The notes beneath the pieces were generated by a model. It saw only the letters and a list, made by a program, of their open reading frames with translations. It was not told the DNA's origin and did not search any database. A program made the translations under genes and the position numbers. DNA of 64,000 bases from Climacium dendroides (Eukaryota; Streptophyta; Bryopsida; Hypnales; Climaciaceae): assembly GCA_950106755.1 (NCBI GenBank), contig OX467082.1, forward strand, positions 30,690,001 to 30,754,000, written 5' to 3'. This document shows, one piece after another, positions 22,494 to 36,000 of this stretch. Every line of letters starts with the position of its first letter. Positions within the stretch are counted from its first letter, which is position 1.

Positions 22494-22655
22494 GAGCCGT
22501 TTTCCATTGGGGAGCTCTTTGGAAGGTCCCCGGAAGGTCCTTGAGTTGGAGGTCCAGGTTGCTCCGTGAAGCCACCGGACCTCCAGGCCCCCTCCGGTTC
22601 CCTCCAGCTCCCCCTCCAGGCCCGGGAGGTCCAGCTCCCCAATGGAAAACGGCTC
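22494..22655. repeat. Inverted duplication of the Harbinger terminus
   Basis: GAGCCGTTTTCCATTGGGG at 22494-22512 and its perfect complement at 22637-22655 (23 bases each when AGCT is included) face each other across 162 bp. The right copy is the terminus of the large element; the left copy is an extra internal terminus. It may be a nested MITE or a subterminal duplication. The left flank reads GTA rather than TTA, so an independent insertion is not proven. Confidence 0.7.
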
Positions 22656-22658
22656 TTA

Positions 22659-24600
22659 GGCCCGGGGCTCTTGAATTGCCCAGACAAAATGTAACCGACG
22701 AATCGAGCGGATCGACCAGCTGGGGCAAGGAGCAGTGTTCGGGAAGTTTTCCAGTTTTACTGGCTTGTTTCCGCCAACTCCCCAATTGAACCAGTTTCTT
22801 CAAGCAAGTGAGAGGATTAATTAGTGACAGGGAATTTCCATTAAATCGGAATCCGAGAGCGGGGGCAGAGGAGATGGAATCTCGAACCGTCAAAATTGAT
22901 CAGCAGCGATAGGGCGCACGACTAGCCAGCCAATGACGATAGCGGAGAAGCACAAGGATGAAGAAATGAAGGACCAGCTCAGGAATCTGGGCCAGCATCG
23001 ACGGAATCTCAAGGTCGACAATCTGAAATTCACGACGGTAGGGAGCAGCATCGACAGCAGGGCGTAATTTGGCAGCACACGGGAGGAGGATGAAGGCTAA
23101 ACGACAAGGCCACGAAGCGGTGACCAATAATCCAGCACAGAATCAAAATTCAGCAAGCTCGAACAAGGAAGAGGTTCACGAAGACGAAACCAGGGCGCCA
23201 AAGCTCACAGCAAATCGACAAACCTCGAGAGCGTGTCCTCATTTTTTATTTTAATTGCGGGGAATTGAGTTGCGGGTTGGCTGCCCATTTTTGCGTAAAG
23301 ATGAAGGCGCTCACGCTGATTCGGATCGCGTTTGAATTCACCCTGAAGACGGTAAACTGATGAGGATACAAGGATTGGCGGATTCCCAAGATCACGATTA
23401 ACTTATTTAGTCAAGGTCAACATCCTTATTTAGTAAGTATTCACCCCAATTTCACCACAATATTTGTACCATTCACTACCCAGTGAACCGGCCCAAGTTC
23501 CCTGTGGATTACATTAATCAAGGGTGAGGAATCTGAGGAGCGAATCAACAAGAGTGAATCAGCTCAAAATTGGACGAGAATTGCGGAGCTGCGAACAAAG
23601 GAGGAATTTGAGAGGCAACCACGGCGAGCAGCCGGCAGCAAGGCTCGTGGAAATCTAGAGGGGTCGACATTTCCCTTGATGTTTTCGCTTTCCTGTCTTA
23701 CTTGGTTAGGGGTATGATTCTCGAATTGTATAAGCGAATGCCAGGACATGCTGTACTGTACAGTGTACACATACCTTGGGTGATTGCTACCAGGTGGATG
23801 AATTGGGGGGGCCTTTACCATTTTCATTTGCAGAAAATGGTAAAGGCCTTGGATAATGATCCAAAGCAAATTCCCTAATAGTTAGGTTCATGTGGTCACA
23901 GTAATAGTAAGGTTCATCCGTCTTGAGCATTGCAGATGGCTCTCCAGTTGGTGGCAAAGGGTCCGATTTCTGACTTCTCCGTCTTGGTCTCCCCCCAATT
24001 GGCCCCTGCTGCTGAGACTGACTGCAGTGACGGATGCCTCTCGTGTTTCCCGAAACACTCCCACGGTGGTTGGTGGTCAGAATAATTTGACTCCCACACT
24101 AATTGCACGGAGGACCATGGTCACATGGTCACATGGAGCAAGACAGCAAGTCAAGTCCGTAGTCTGGCCTTGTGGCCTTTCTGGATCTGCCAGTGGAGAA
24201 AGCAGAAAGGTCATTTCGGACTTCTCTGTTGTCCTGGCCCCGTCTGCAGTGGAGGACGGTCAGCTGTAAAGGCGCTCTTTGGATGGAGTGGGACTGCCAC
24301 TGACTGTGCCTACGGCTTTCCTGGCCTCAGTTTGCTATAAGTGAGTTAACTGCAGTCACCAATCTGGGGTGGGATTCGTGGTGCTCCTTCCATGGGGATG
24401 GGGAACTGGGTGGCCAGGACGGACTCCAGGCTTTCTGTTTGCCGGCTTGGCCCTGGGCTCTCAAACGAACGTAAAGTAGTACAAAGCAGAGAAGTAAGAA
24501 GAAGAAGAGTGACTTGTGGATCAGCGCGAATAAAGAGTCTCTTGGGGATAGTTCTACTATCTATGTTTAGGTAGCGGGTGCTATCCTTGGTGCCTCCCTT
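22659..24600. other. GC-richer intergenic patch without a recognised gene
   Basis: Base composition is more balanced than in the flanks. Several short frames are open on both strands, but none shows a known domain or convincing codon pattern. It contains a perfect hairpin at 23810-23848. It may be a decayed gene or element; I cannot assign it. Confidence 0.5.
23810..23848. repeat. Perfect hairpin, 16-bp arms, 7-nt loop
   Basis: GGCCTTTACCATTTTC at 23810-23825 is exactly complementary to 23833-23848, with the loop ATTTGCA. It is preceded by a G run. There is no T run as for a polymerase III stop, and no neighbouring gene explains it. Confidence 0.85.
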
Positions 24601-25855
24601 TATAGGCAGACTCTATGATATGAACTTATAATCAGTAAATAGTAACCCATAAATAATAACCAATAAATAATAGCCCATATTAATATGTGTATTTCTTAAA
24701 TAGTTGGTCATCCTATTGAGTTAGGGTATACTGCAAGAGGTGGTATAAAAGATTGATAGTTGTGTGATTTTTGGCCTAGGTTTGAATCTTGTTGACTTGC
24801 ATTCTATTAAGCCGTTGGCACTTTACTAATTTTGAGTCATATTTACTAATTTTGAGTCATATCATGTAGTTCAAATTTCATTCATTTATTTTAATTATAA
24901 TTTATAATAATAATAATAATAACTTTAGTATTTTATATTTTATTTATATATAAATAAAGATGGATAGCATAAGTATATACATTTTTTGATTTGTTTTTAT
25001 AGAGGATCAGGAAGTAGGGGGTGGTAATTTTCTATTTTGCGTTTGGTAAAGATGATATATATGAGGTATTCTATTGCATTTTCATGAATATCTTGGAGTG
25101 TCTTATTAACTTGTTTTAATTTGTAGGTTTTGATCTTTGTGTAGTAATTTTTTGTATCTTGAGTGTATGGCTCCTCTAACACCAGCAATAATTGTTAAGA
25201 GTAGTGCTACATTCCATCCTAGGTGTTTGTTGTTGGTTAGTAGCATATTGTATTTTGTTTCTTTGTGTGTAATGATATTTGGTGAAAATCTTTCATCGCA
25301 ATATGTGAATTCAATAAATTGGATAACTAAGTTAGATTGGGGATTGGTTGGAGGTAAGCTATTGTGAAGGTGATTTAATATTAGTAGTATGTTTGATTTT
25401 TGCTTTGCTTCACAATTATAGTTATGTATTGTGCCTAATCAAATGGCAAGTTAGTAGCCAAGGAGGTATTGCATTTTCTTGGTGAAATAATAAGCTTAAG
25501 TTAGTGGTGGTTGGGAGGGAGTTTTCCATATCATCGATGTGGCAATCAACTGGAAGGGAGGAATCCAATGGCATTGGGCTATGATTAACTCTTCAGGTAT
25601 GCAATTTTCTAATTTTTTAATTCGTAAGAACTTCAAAATTTAATATCTTTTTTGCCAAGAGTTGGAATACTACAAAACAAAGTCTTTGCCTTGCTCCTCA
25701 CAGAGAGCCTAGAGAACTTTCCAACAATACAAAGAGCACAACTCATGATGCACGGCCCTAAAGATCTCAATGTGACAACCAAAACAAACAATCTAACTTA
25801 AGGTATGGATTAATCTATTCCTAGTGGTGCTATTGAGTTATATAATTTATCGTAT

Positions 25856-26760
25856 TAACCTCTAAAGGACCAGCCTACCAATTTGGCAACATAAATTTTT
25901 TTGGCAGATACATGTGACTAAAGATTTCCATAATTTGGTCCCAAATTTTAATAGAAGGTGTAGATAAGGAATATCTTTTGCATACACTAAAATTCAAGAC
26001 CTTTGGAAATATGAGTAAAAAGTTATGGCCAAATACATTACTTTTTTCAGAAATGGGCAATCTGGATAGATTTTTAAAAATCACTTTTTTCATAAAAATT
26101 AATTTGAAATTAATTTTTTAGATTTATATATACATGGAAAGCTTTGAATTATTCTATTTTGATCAATGAATCAAAAATTATGAGGAGTTTTAGTTTGCAA
26201 GTAGTTATGGATTATTTACTCTAAAATAAACTTTGATGTCCTTTATTTAACTCAATTTTCAATATTTTTGAAAAAAAAAATCATAGAATGTAGATTGTTT
26301 ATTACAACATTGCAACCATTGGGATTGGCATTTTTCAATTTTATAACTAAATTCTTAACAATTTTGTATATTAGATCATTCTCTACTTCTTTCTACTTAC
26401 TATTTTTTCATATATGTTTGTACAATTCTAAATGATTAGAAAATTTTCAAGCATGTAGTTAAATTGCCTCAAAAAATGAATCCAAAGAAGCACCACCATT
26501 TATAACATTTTTTCATACAAATGTAAGCTTTTGAAGTGTAGCTGCCTGTTTCATCGTAAGGCCCCCCAAAGGATTTATATGAATTCAAAAGCTTGTATCT
26601 TGCAATCCATGTAATGAAAATTTCTGAATTTTTTCACATGTTTTCAAACTAGTGTACTACATGATCCTATGGTTACATATGTGCAAAAATGTATTTTTTC
26701 TTAGACTTGGTATTTATATTAGAAATGATTGTATTGGAGTGTTTTTGGTGAAAATATAGT
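25856..26760 (-). repeat. Dispersed AT-rich repeat, family A, copy 2
   Basis: It aligns with about 160-1010 over its whole length, in the same orientation and with many substitutions and small gaps. The conserved end block CCAAAGAAGCACCACC lies near 26,480. Confidence 0.6.
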
Positions 26761-29465
26761 CAAGGAACTTTATGGGTTAAAAATAATTTAGAGAATTCTT
26801 GGTTCAAATGGGCAAAAAGCTACTGTCCAAAAAACCTTATCATTTACTTCTAGACCAAGTTAGTTTTTGGTGACAAAATTGCCCCAAACATTTACATTTG
26901 TACAAACACCTTCCTACTATTTCTCGCATCAAAATAATAAGCTTTGTAGAGCATTTTAAGGTACGGACACCTAAAACCACCACTTTTTCTACTATGGGGT
27001 GTTATATTTTTTGAATAATTAGATTTTTGTATGTTTTTCTCATTGGTAAGTGAAAAGAGGTTTCTATGCAACAAAGAAAGCATCATTTGAATATCATAAG
27101 TAAAAATGATGAAGAATCAATGGGTTTTTTAATAGATGATTAAAAAAATCTTCAAGAATAGATATGTTTTGATTACTATAAGAGAAAAGAATATTTTAAG
27201 TGAGTTTTTAAGTATTGTCTTAAACATAGGATTATAAGTGATTATCTTTAAGAGATTTTTAGTAAAGATTTACTAGAAACATATGTTATTCAATTTTTTT
27301 AAATTTAAAATTAGAAAATAAAGCTTAATAAGTTTTATTTGTACTCCATTCAAAACTTTGAAAAAAATAAAAATTCAATCTGTTATTGCAATTGACACAA
27401 TATTGTATGTATTTCATTCATATTTTATTTTTTAAAATTAATTTTAAAATTTAAATTACAAAATATTATTTCTCATTCTAACCTTTATTTTTGGTAAAAA
27501 AATTATAATGTATATTCTAATCAATAGAATTTTATGTACAAATTAAACTTGAAAATCTCAACAATTTGATTTTCCACCAAAATTTCTAATAAAATTAGCA
27601 CCTATAGAAAAAATATGTTTTTCAAACACAATAATTATCAAAAAATTTATCGATTAATTTTATCAAATTTAAATTTGGCTCAATAATGGTGATTTGAACA
27701 AGGACATTACCAAGGGCATTTTGGATGTAAGAAAACAATTGCTTGAAAAGTTTTCCCACTGTCCTTCATGAATAATTTAACCTCTTGGACAATATCCAAA
27801 TAAATGTGGTTGTTTATTTATGTTCAAAAATTTATTTTCAGTTATTATTTAAATATGCATAAAAATTATAACTTACCCTATATCAATGTCAATTCCATAA
27901 ATAATTGAGCAAAATTTGAAGCATGTCTAAAATTTTATATATTTGTTGATTAGTATAAAAAACAAAGAAAATTTTATTTGAAGGTCTTTAGTTCTTCTTG
28001 GAATCTAGAATGCTAAATTATGAATTTTCCAAGTGATTCAAATGTTTTAAAATGATTAATTTAGAAAACTAAAAATTGAACTATTTTGACATACAAGTGT
28101 TGAACTTGACCTAAGAGTTCAATATTACAAAACTATCAAAGATTTTTCACATTGATAGACAATACATTTTTTTATGTAACAAAAATATTACATTGAAGTT
28201 TGAGTGTGATTTAAAAGGCTAATGGAATTGGTTATATAGAGGTAAGTACATGTGTCATGTCAAGAAAGTAGGACTTGGAAATAACTTTGATGCCCTTTTT
28301 ATTGCATGAGGAAAAAATAGGAGGAACCAAAGGAGAAGTAAGGAGAAATAAAAAGAGATTCACAAAATTATAAATTTAAAAAATTTAAAATCAATGCCTA
28401 CCACGTTTCTATTAACTATTTATGGTGATGTGGGGATAGCCTTAAAAAGCAAGTAAACATTCTCAAACTTGGCAAGAAGTTCAATTTCCTCTCTACTATC
28501 CAAACTTTGATGACCCCTATTGTTTCACATGAAGATTGTGTAATTTGGTCTATAATCCTTAATCTCTAAAAAAGTGGACATGGATTGTGATGAAATGTTT
28601 CGAAGAATTTATTATTGGGGCTTTACAAAATAAATGAAGTACATCATCATATGTTGAAAATGCAATTTTTTTAGTCTTTTGAAATGTGATTTAGCTTGGG
28701 CATTTGAATCTTCATGGTTCTTATATAAGGTTTTGAATTAGTTCATATAGAAATGGGAAGGATAGAAATACTTATAAGACTTAAACACTTATGCCCATGT
28801 TCTTTTCTACATTCATCCTCCCACCTATCTCTTTGGGGGTCAATTTCATAGTTTTAAGGTCTCTAATAACCTCATTCAAAAAACTGTAATCTAACCATAC
28901 AAGTTTATTGAGAAATATAACAATAGAGTTTTTTTGATGCTCCTACACAATTGAGATTTGTTCATTCCTAAACTTTTGAAGTCTTCGTCATGTGTTTTAG
29001 AAAAATACCTTGAGAAACTTCAACCTTGTGGTTTGTGAACCCCACTCCCACTTGTCTTCTCAAAGTCTTTGCAGGGATGCATGTAAAAAAAAAAATCCCT
29101 CCTATTTTGTGTTTAATTAAATTATCTACTACAACTCACCTAACAAATTTGGAGCATCTGATTGCAAATACAAATTCAAATTTTCCAAATTTTATCATGG
29201 GTGTCAAATAAAAAATCCAACATTTCCTCGAAAGGTAAAATAGGGGACAAAGTGAATGAAGGATCCGGTTCAAGTTTTTTTGGGGGCTTTTTGGTGCTAG
29301 ATTGCACTAGAAAAAAATAATTTGACCAAAAATTGCCAAAAAATCATGAAGTTTTTTGCTAGAAAACTTCAAATTTAAAAAAATACATGGATGAAATTTC
29401 TAGATTGTGGATGAAAATAAAAGCAGAGACATATGGTATGTGATGAATTTGATATTTTCTATCTG

Positions 29466-29791
29466 AGGTAACAGGCTCTAAAATTGCACAGGCTCTAAAA
29501 CCGCCCACATCCTCAAAATGTACACTATGCATACATGTTGCTTTCTCATAGCCTTTAACAATGAACAAACTGTGTACATTTTAGGAGTTGGGCGATTTTA
29601 GAGCCCTATGCCATTTCAACTTCAAAATTTTATAACTAATTCCACAAAGCTTCAAAAAATATGAAACAACTTGGGTTAGATGCCAATTCCACTTGTCTCT
29701 CAAGGAAAATTTACCAAAAATTATTTCAAGAAGCTTCTCATCCCCAATTCAGTTTCAGCTCTTGCGTGGGCGATTTCTGGACCTGTTACCT
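29466..29791. mobile_element. MITE-like inverted-repeat element
   Basis: Outer ends are AGGTAACAGG (29466-29475) and its exact complement (29782-29791), with further imperfect pairing inward. Inside is a second inverted pair: a block starting GGCTCTAAAACCGCCCAC at 29491 against the complement of the block ending GGGCGATTTTAGAGCC at about 29604. There is no coding capacity. I found no clear target duplication, so the superfamily is unknown. Confidence 0.5.
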
Positions 29792-31309
29792 TAATATGTG
29801 AATGAATGCTGAAATTTGGAGCACCACCCTAACATTTTATATTGTCACTTTGGCACTTCATGAAAAATGGGAAAGAAAGGTCCTGACAAGGAAAATTAAC
29901 TGAGTCACGTGGGTCACGTCTTCTCCTTTTGGTCCACCCTCTGTAGTTGCATCATTACGTTGCAGGGCCCGTTTCATAAGTTCAAGGAGAGCCAAGTGTG
30001 TAGGAAGGAATCATCAGGAGTCTTCTTTTGAAGGCTAACGTGGGGTAACCTCGATGGCTCTCAGAAAGAAAGTTTCTTTTTTGGTTTGACTTATACAGCA
30101 GTGGCCTTCAATAGATATTATATGGTTTTTCAACTTTGGAGGTGGGATTTCATTGCCTTTATGTAGCAAAAATATAATTTCCACAAAGAAAAGATTCCCT
30201 TTTGGTCAAACAACATTGGAGTTGGGTCCCTTTCTCAAGCCCATTGTAATTTCTTTGGTATTTTTTCTTCATTATGCAACAATGCTAGCATGTGAATGTA
30301 GAGACATGAGCCTACAAGCCTTGAACCTACAATCATTTGAAGGTGTTTATAACATATATACCTATAATGTAAGTATAATATGATATGAAAAGATTCAATA
30401 ACATAGATACCTATAATTAATAAACACTGATAACTATAAAAAGTCGGTGTTTATAATATAAACTCTCTTAAGCTTATGGACTTATAGATTTTACGCTCAC
30501 ATGCTAGCTCTCCTCCTTAATTATGTTGTCAATGTTGTTTTTTCCCTTTGGTCTTGGCCTCTTGGATCAAATTTTCACCAATTGACAATGGTACAAGGTT
30601 TTGCTTATTGGAGTTGGTTGAAGGGAACATGCAAAGCTACTAAATGAAGTTATGTGCAATCTTTATATGCATAATTAATGAGAATTTGTAGTACTTTTCC
30701 ACTTGGTTCTTACATTGATCTAATAACACTAGTCAACAATGGCAATAAGTTATTTGTGGGGTTAATGCATTAAAAGGTAATTTATTAAAAGATATGGAGA
30801 AAATAGTTGTTAAAAGAAAACCATTTTGAATTTGTGGCAAAGGCTCCTTCATTGAAGAGGTGTGTTTAACATTCTCTTCAAATGTGTGATGGATTAAGGT
30901 AGTCAACTAAATTATTAAATAAATAGGTGCACCTCTATGTCTATAATTTCCTAAAAGCCATCCATTGGTTTATTTCTAGTGCTTTGTCCTCGATTTTTCG
31001 CCATTTATTCTTGGTTATTTTTTTAGAATAAATTTAGGATTTCAAAATAAAAATTAAGAAATAATCATCCATTGGCTAATTTTTGGTCTTGTCATCCTTC
31101 CTTCTAAGGTTAATCCTAGAAGGGTCTAAAAGCCCTTTGCAGATGCATATTATATCATGAATATAGTGGTATTTGACTAAAAAAAACATTGACCTAATAT
31201 TATTTAGTACAAAATTAAATTAATGATCATGGTAGTATATAAATAACAATGTATTACAATTCATATAGTAAACCACAATTAAAGAGTTATAAGGCTAAAT
31301 ACGGGTTGT

Positions 31310-31935
31310 ATAGAGGGATCCCAAGGGCCTTTCAAGGATTAACCCCTAAAGTCCCAAGGCCATTTTTGTATCAAAACCACTTTAAACTACAACTTCTGCT
31401 ATGTTCATCTACAAAATAAATGTTTAAAAATATTTTTAAAAATCTGGCCTTAGGATCTTATTCTACACTTGTCATAGATCACATGATAATTTTTTGTGAT
31501 TTTTGACCTTATAGATTGAAAGATATTAGCATTCAAAGTGAAAGAAATAAATTTCTTTCAAGAAGTTGCTATGATTGCCCACAAAGCAAGAAGCTCCATA
31601 ACTTTCACATCTCTAATCCAAATGGAATGAATCAAAGCTTCCCATTTACAAAAATATGATCTACAAGAAAAAAATATTAAAATTTTTATTTCAATTTTTT
31701 GTGGATTTTTTTGCTACTTGATCTCTCCCATTTTGAAGTTATTGTGGCATAACTTTTGCTCCCGGGCACTGTTTGAAATAAAAATTATATTCCTAGAAAG
31801 GCTCATAAGTTATTCTATCTTATGGAAAAGTTTAAAAAAGTTTCAATAAAAATTGAGATCATATGAGCTTGCCCAAAATCCATTTTGTCCCTCGTAGGGA
31901 CAATGGGACTTTAGGGGTTAAAGGGCATTGTACCT
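31310..31935 (+). repeat. Dispersed AT-rich repeat, family A, opposite orientation, copy 2
   Basis: It aligns with about 4010-4915 in the same orientation through the blocks CCATAACTTTCACAT, ATCAAAGCTTCC, TTGAAATAAAAATTATAT and ACAATGGGACT. Confidence 0.6.
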
Positions 31936-33042
31936 TATTAGGTAATGTTATGGTGTTTGTCATTTTTGAATGCAAATTGATATTAAGTTAACATTACCTA
32001 ATTGTGATCCCTTTTTAAAACCAACACATTCTTGCCTAACATGTACAATATGCCCTATATTTATGAGAGTCTAGGGCCTCATTTGAATACACCTATTTTC
32101 AACATTTTGAAAATTCATAATTTATTAATACTATATCCCAAATATGCATTCTATTGAAAAGTTGAAATCTCCTTTTGACTTTGATAGCATTTGGACCCTC
32201 TCTCTAACCTTAGCTCATAGGAATTAGTTGGACCAAGAGTCCTCCCCCTCCTAGCACGTTTTTGTAGTTCATTTTGGTTTTCCTTCTTGTTTGTACTCGT
32301 TTTTCTTCATTGTTCGGCCTTTTTTTAATGCAATGGTTCTTCCATTTGTTTAAAATAAAATAAAACTCTCCTTTTGACTACCAATAAGATCCACAAAACC
32401 TTTTTTCAATATAATAATGTAAAACCATACTAAATTGCTTATTCAAACACATTCAGTGTCTATTACCTTCAAGAATTCCAATGCTTGAAAACTTGCCAAC
32501 TTTATATTTGTCTTTTTATTTGTTGATGGCAACACATAACAAATATTGCAGCAATTGTGAGTCCATTTTTTGGACCCTACACATACAAAACTCAAAACCC
32601 TTGCTCTTTGTAGCACTTGAATATATAAATCATGGAAAGAGTTTTCATAAATACAACGTAGCTTAGAAAGCAATCAATCATTGGTAACAATTACAATAAC
32701 AAGCATGTGCTATCCAAATAAATATGTGTTGCTTTTGTACATCACTTTCTGTAGTACAATCCTCTATTTGATTATTATATTAAAATCCCTATGTGACAAT
32801 TGTAGTATACTCCTACTCCTAAATATCCACATGTCACAATTCTAATATACATAAGAAATGAATTCTTAAGAATGATGGGGCCCAACTTGTTGCTATTACT
32901 TTTAATACATGTTTCACTTTAACTTTTGAACTTTTACACCATTGCACACCATTGCTATATCTCTATTTATGGGTAGAGATAGTAAATGCACAGTTGAAAT
33001 AATCGATAGCTACGCTGCACGTAAGAATAAGAATTAAGAGTA

Positions 33043-36000
33043 TCAATCTTGAGGCCAAAGAAGACTTCCGCCATGGCCTGGGGTGTTGCCCAACCTGTAC
33101 ACCGGTCCATCCCCTGCAAGCAAAGAAACGAACAAGATGAGAACGTATTACGAAAGTGAATATACTCTGTGAACTAGAAAGCAACACAGGTTGAGTCTTA
33201 CCACTGTATCCGCCCTGGACGGGATCTTCTGCCAGGAGTAGAGGAGTATCCAAATCTATGTATCTGTGCATAAAAACACAACAAAAAAACTAATAAATGC
33301 AGGATCTCTCCAATTTTAACGAGTAAATGATGGTACAGACCGTCCAATGTTTTAAGCTTAAGAGCTGATTGTTCTGCTTCCAACAGATGGGCACTGAAGA
33401 TTGATTCTTTGGGCGAGGGGCAATTTGTTGAACCCAATCTACCTGAAGGAGTTCAGGCCTGCAGCTAAGTGAGCTGCAAATCCCATTGCAATGCGAGTTT
33501 CCACCATGCCTCCAATCATCAGTCCCAGGCCTGCTTGTTGCACAAAGGCCACCACCTGTTCGACATCCATCTACAACAGTCAGTGCAATCCGATAATACC
33601 TTTAAATTAGATTATGGCAACTGCTACGTACTAAGTAATTCAATTTTGGAGGAGAGTTATTAGAAATATTAGATACCAAGTCACAGAGTGTTGAGGTAGG
33701 TACTATAGGCTGTAACTCTCCTCCCAAATCCAATTACCTAGCATAATTCATGAGACTTATCTCCTCGTGTCTCTAATAGTACAATAATTTTTTATACCTC
33801 TTATTCTGGAATATTACTTAAATAGCAGTGAGAGTCTCCTACCTACCGCGGTTCTTGAGGAAGGTAGATGATATGAACACAAAGGAAGAGGTTATGAGTT
33901 ATAATTGGGCTTGTTAATAACAATTCAGAAACCTCCATCTATACAAAACAAGTCAAGATGCATAATACGGATTAGGTAACGTGAAGTAGAGCCTCTTTAT
34001 GAGAAGTAACATGCTGAATCATCGGAGTGGCGAGGGAAGGTTTTCCTATAGCGAGACTCTACTTTCACATTACCGGACATAACCCAATGGTTGGAACGTG
34101 CTCAATCAGCTCAATCGAGGGTCAGAAAAGAAATACACCATAACTCTAAAGCAGCCCTAGGTTATGGACAATAGTGTGCTGCTCCTAATGCAACGAGTAC
34201 TGCCATCTGTACAGAAATGGGCTCCATTGAGGGCATGAGACTGGAATTCAGAAAATATCAAGGTTTGCAGTTTCGAGACAGTACTTCCAGTGAGACCAGA
34301 ATCCCCATCTTGCACAGTTTTATGTTGACAACATGTGCCAACTTGTCTTTGACAATGCGAGTCACGTCCTGCATGCTCCGGCAGCTCTCATCGGCAGCAA
34401 CGAGTACACCGAATCGGTCAAAAGCTTCGGTTGCAACTTGGTGCAGTCCTTCCCAGTCGTCACGTGCCACTGGTTGCTCAAACAGAATTGGAGTCAAATC
34501 TGATTCTGCAACCAAACAACAATATGAAACAACGAAATAAATCAAGGAGAGCTGATCTCGTTTACACTCTAGAAAGTGAGAACTTGATCATACAGCTGAA
34601 ATAAGAGTTAGAGGATCAAACATACGGTGGAGTTGCTTGAGAACCTCGAGAGCTTCGTTGGCTTTGTAACCTTCGTTTGCATCAACGATAAGTGAACAGG
34701 AGGGATGGCTATGGCGGATAGCTCGCAGCCTGTCAATGTCATCTTTCACGCTCCTACCACCCACTTTCATCTTAATCGTTTGAAACCCACGGTTTTTGTA
34801 CTCCACTGCCAGCAACCCCGCCTCCTTCGACGAGCACACTGGAATCTACGTTTACATCAGAACAAACATTGATTCGAACTGTAAGGTATAATTTCAAAAT
34901 TCACATGATTCTTTTCCTGTGTAAAAACTTTATTCCTTAAAAAACACACATACTTGTGATCACTTACCGTGATATCCGTGACAATCGTATTCCCTTGGCC
35001 GCCAAAGAGCCACCACAGAGGCATACCCACACTGTGCGCTAACGCATCGAGAATCGCCATCTCCACACCGGCACGTACCTGCTTCATTCATGTTCACAGC
35101 CCTTCTCAGACAGTCTTGCAATGCTTATATGAAAGACAAATGATCGAGGGTGAACCGAAACAATCCCTAAGCACCAACGAAGGATTCATAGTTCTAGAAT
35201 GACCAATTGATCATATTGTGTAATATCAACAATTCAGATAGGTCCAAAATTTGATATCACAGTGAAGAAAGTTGTAAGTGCGAGCCCCCCTCCCCCCTAG
35301 AACAAAAGAAAGTCTCCATGTGCCCTAATCAAAACTGCGAAAGAAAAACATGAGATCCGATATGGAACCTTCCATCCAGAAGCCCAAACATGCGCCTCTC
35401 CAATTTCATGTTATGTTTTGACCTAGTCATGCAGTGCTCTTCACTGATTCTTGTCCAATTTCATGTTATGTTTTGACCTAGTCATGCAATGTTCTTCACT
35501 GATTCCGGTGATACAAACCATGGCCTCATCAGCTAGAAGCCGGCCTTGATTTTTCACAAGACGATCCCTCGATTTGGCGAGTTTAAGAGCCATCTGTGAC
35601 TTCGATATATCCTTGGTGCGTTAGGGCTTACGGGCAACGTCAGTGCAAAAGAGGGGCGGGCGCCACGATCAAAGCAACATGGAACGTACCGACACGAAGT
35701 CATGTCCCGGGAGGAGCAGCGCGACGCTCTCGAGCGCGTGCCGGCAGCTCATGGCGGGCGCAGTCACCAACATGGCGCAGGCTTGCCCGGCCATCCGCAA
35801 CGCTGTGGGTTGATCCTCCGCCGTCACGGTCGGCAGCGTGGGCGCCTCGCCCCAGCCCACGCTTCCGTCCACCAACACCACCCGGATCGCCACGTTCGCC
35901 ACGCGCTCCAGCCTCGAGGCTGCGATCGTGAAGGGCGCTTTCAGCGGCACGTCCAGCAGCCGGGCCTCGCCTTCCACCACATCCAGGATCGAGAAATCCA

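Larger units (their letters stand above)
18405..22655 (-). mobile_element. PIF/Harbinger DNA transposon, 4,251 bp
   Basis: Terminal inverted repeats read GAGCCAGTTTCCATTGGGG on the left (18405-18423) and, in reverse complement, GAGCCGTTTTCCATTGGGG on the right (22637-22655). The 3-bp duplication TTA flanks both ends (18402-18404 and 22656-22658). Next to each end is a GC-rich block full of GGACCTCC and its complement, likely subterminal binding sites. It carries a transposase on the minus strand and a Myb-like gene on the plus strand, in divergent layout. It belongs to a different family from the element at 5.6 kb, judged by its termini. It is probably immobile on its own, because the transposase is broken while the partner gene is intact. 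Confidence 0.9.
24601..33042. other. AT-rich intergenic stretch, repeats only
   Basis: No supported gene in more than 8 kb. It includes a 20-bp tandem duplication near 24,823-24,860 (TTTACTAATTTTGAGTCATA twice), family A copies at about 25,856-26,760 and 31,310-31,935, a MITE-like inverted repeat at about 29,466-29,791, and a diverged copy of the 16.3 kb repeat at about 30,340-30,500. Short frames at 25.0-25.4 kb show no recognisable domain. Confidence 0.6.

Noticed and set aside
24997..25367. Frames that might be part of a LINE-type reverse transcriptase
   Set aside because: No conserved reverse transcriptase motif could be found in any frame.
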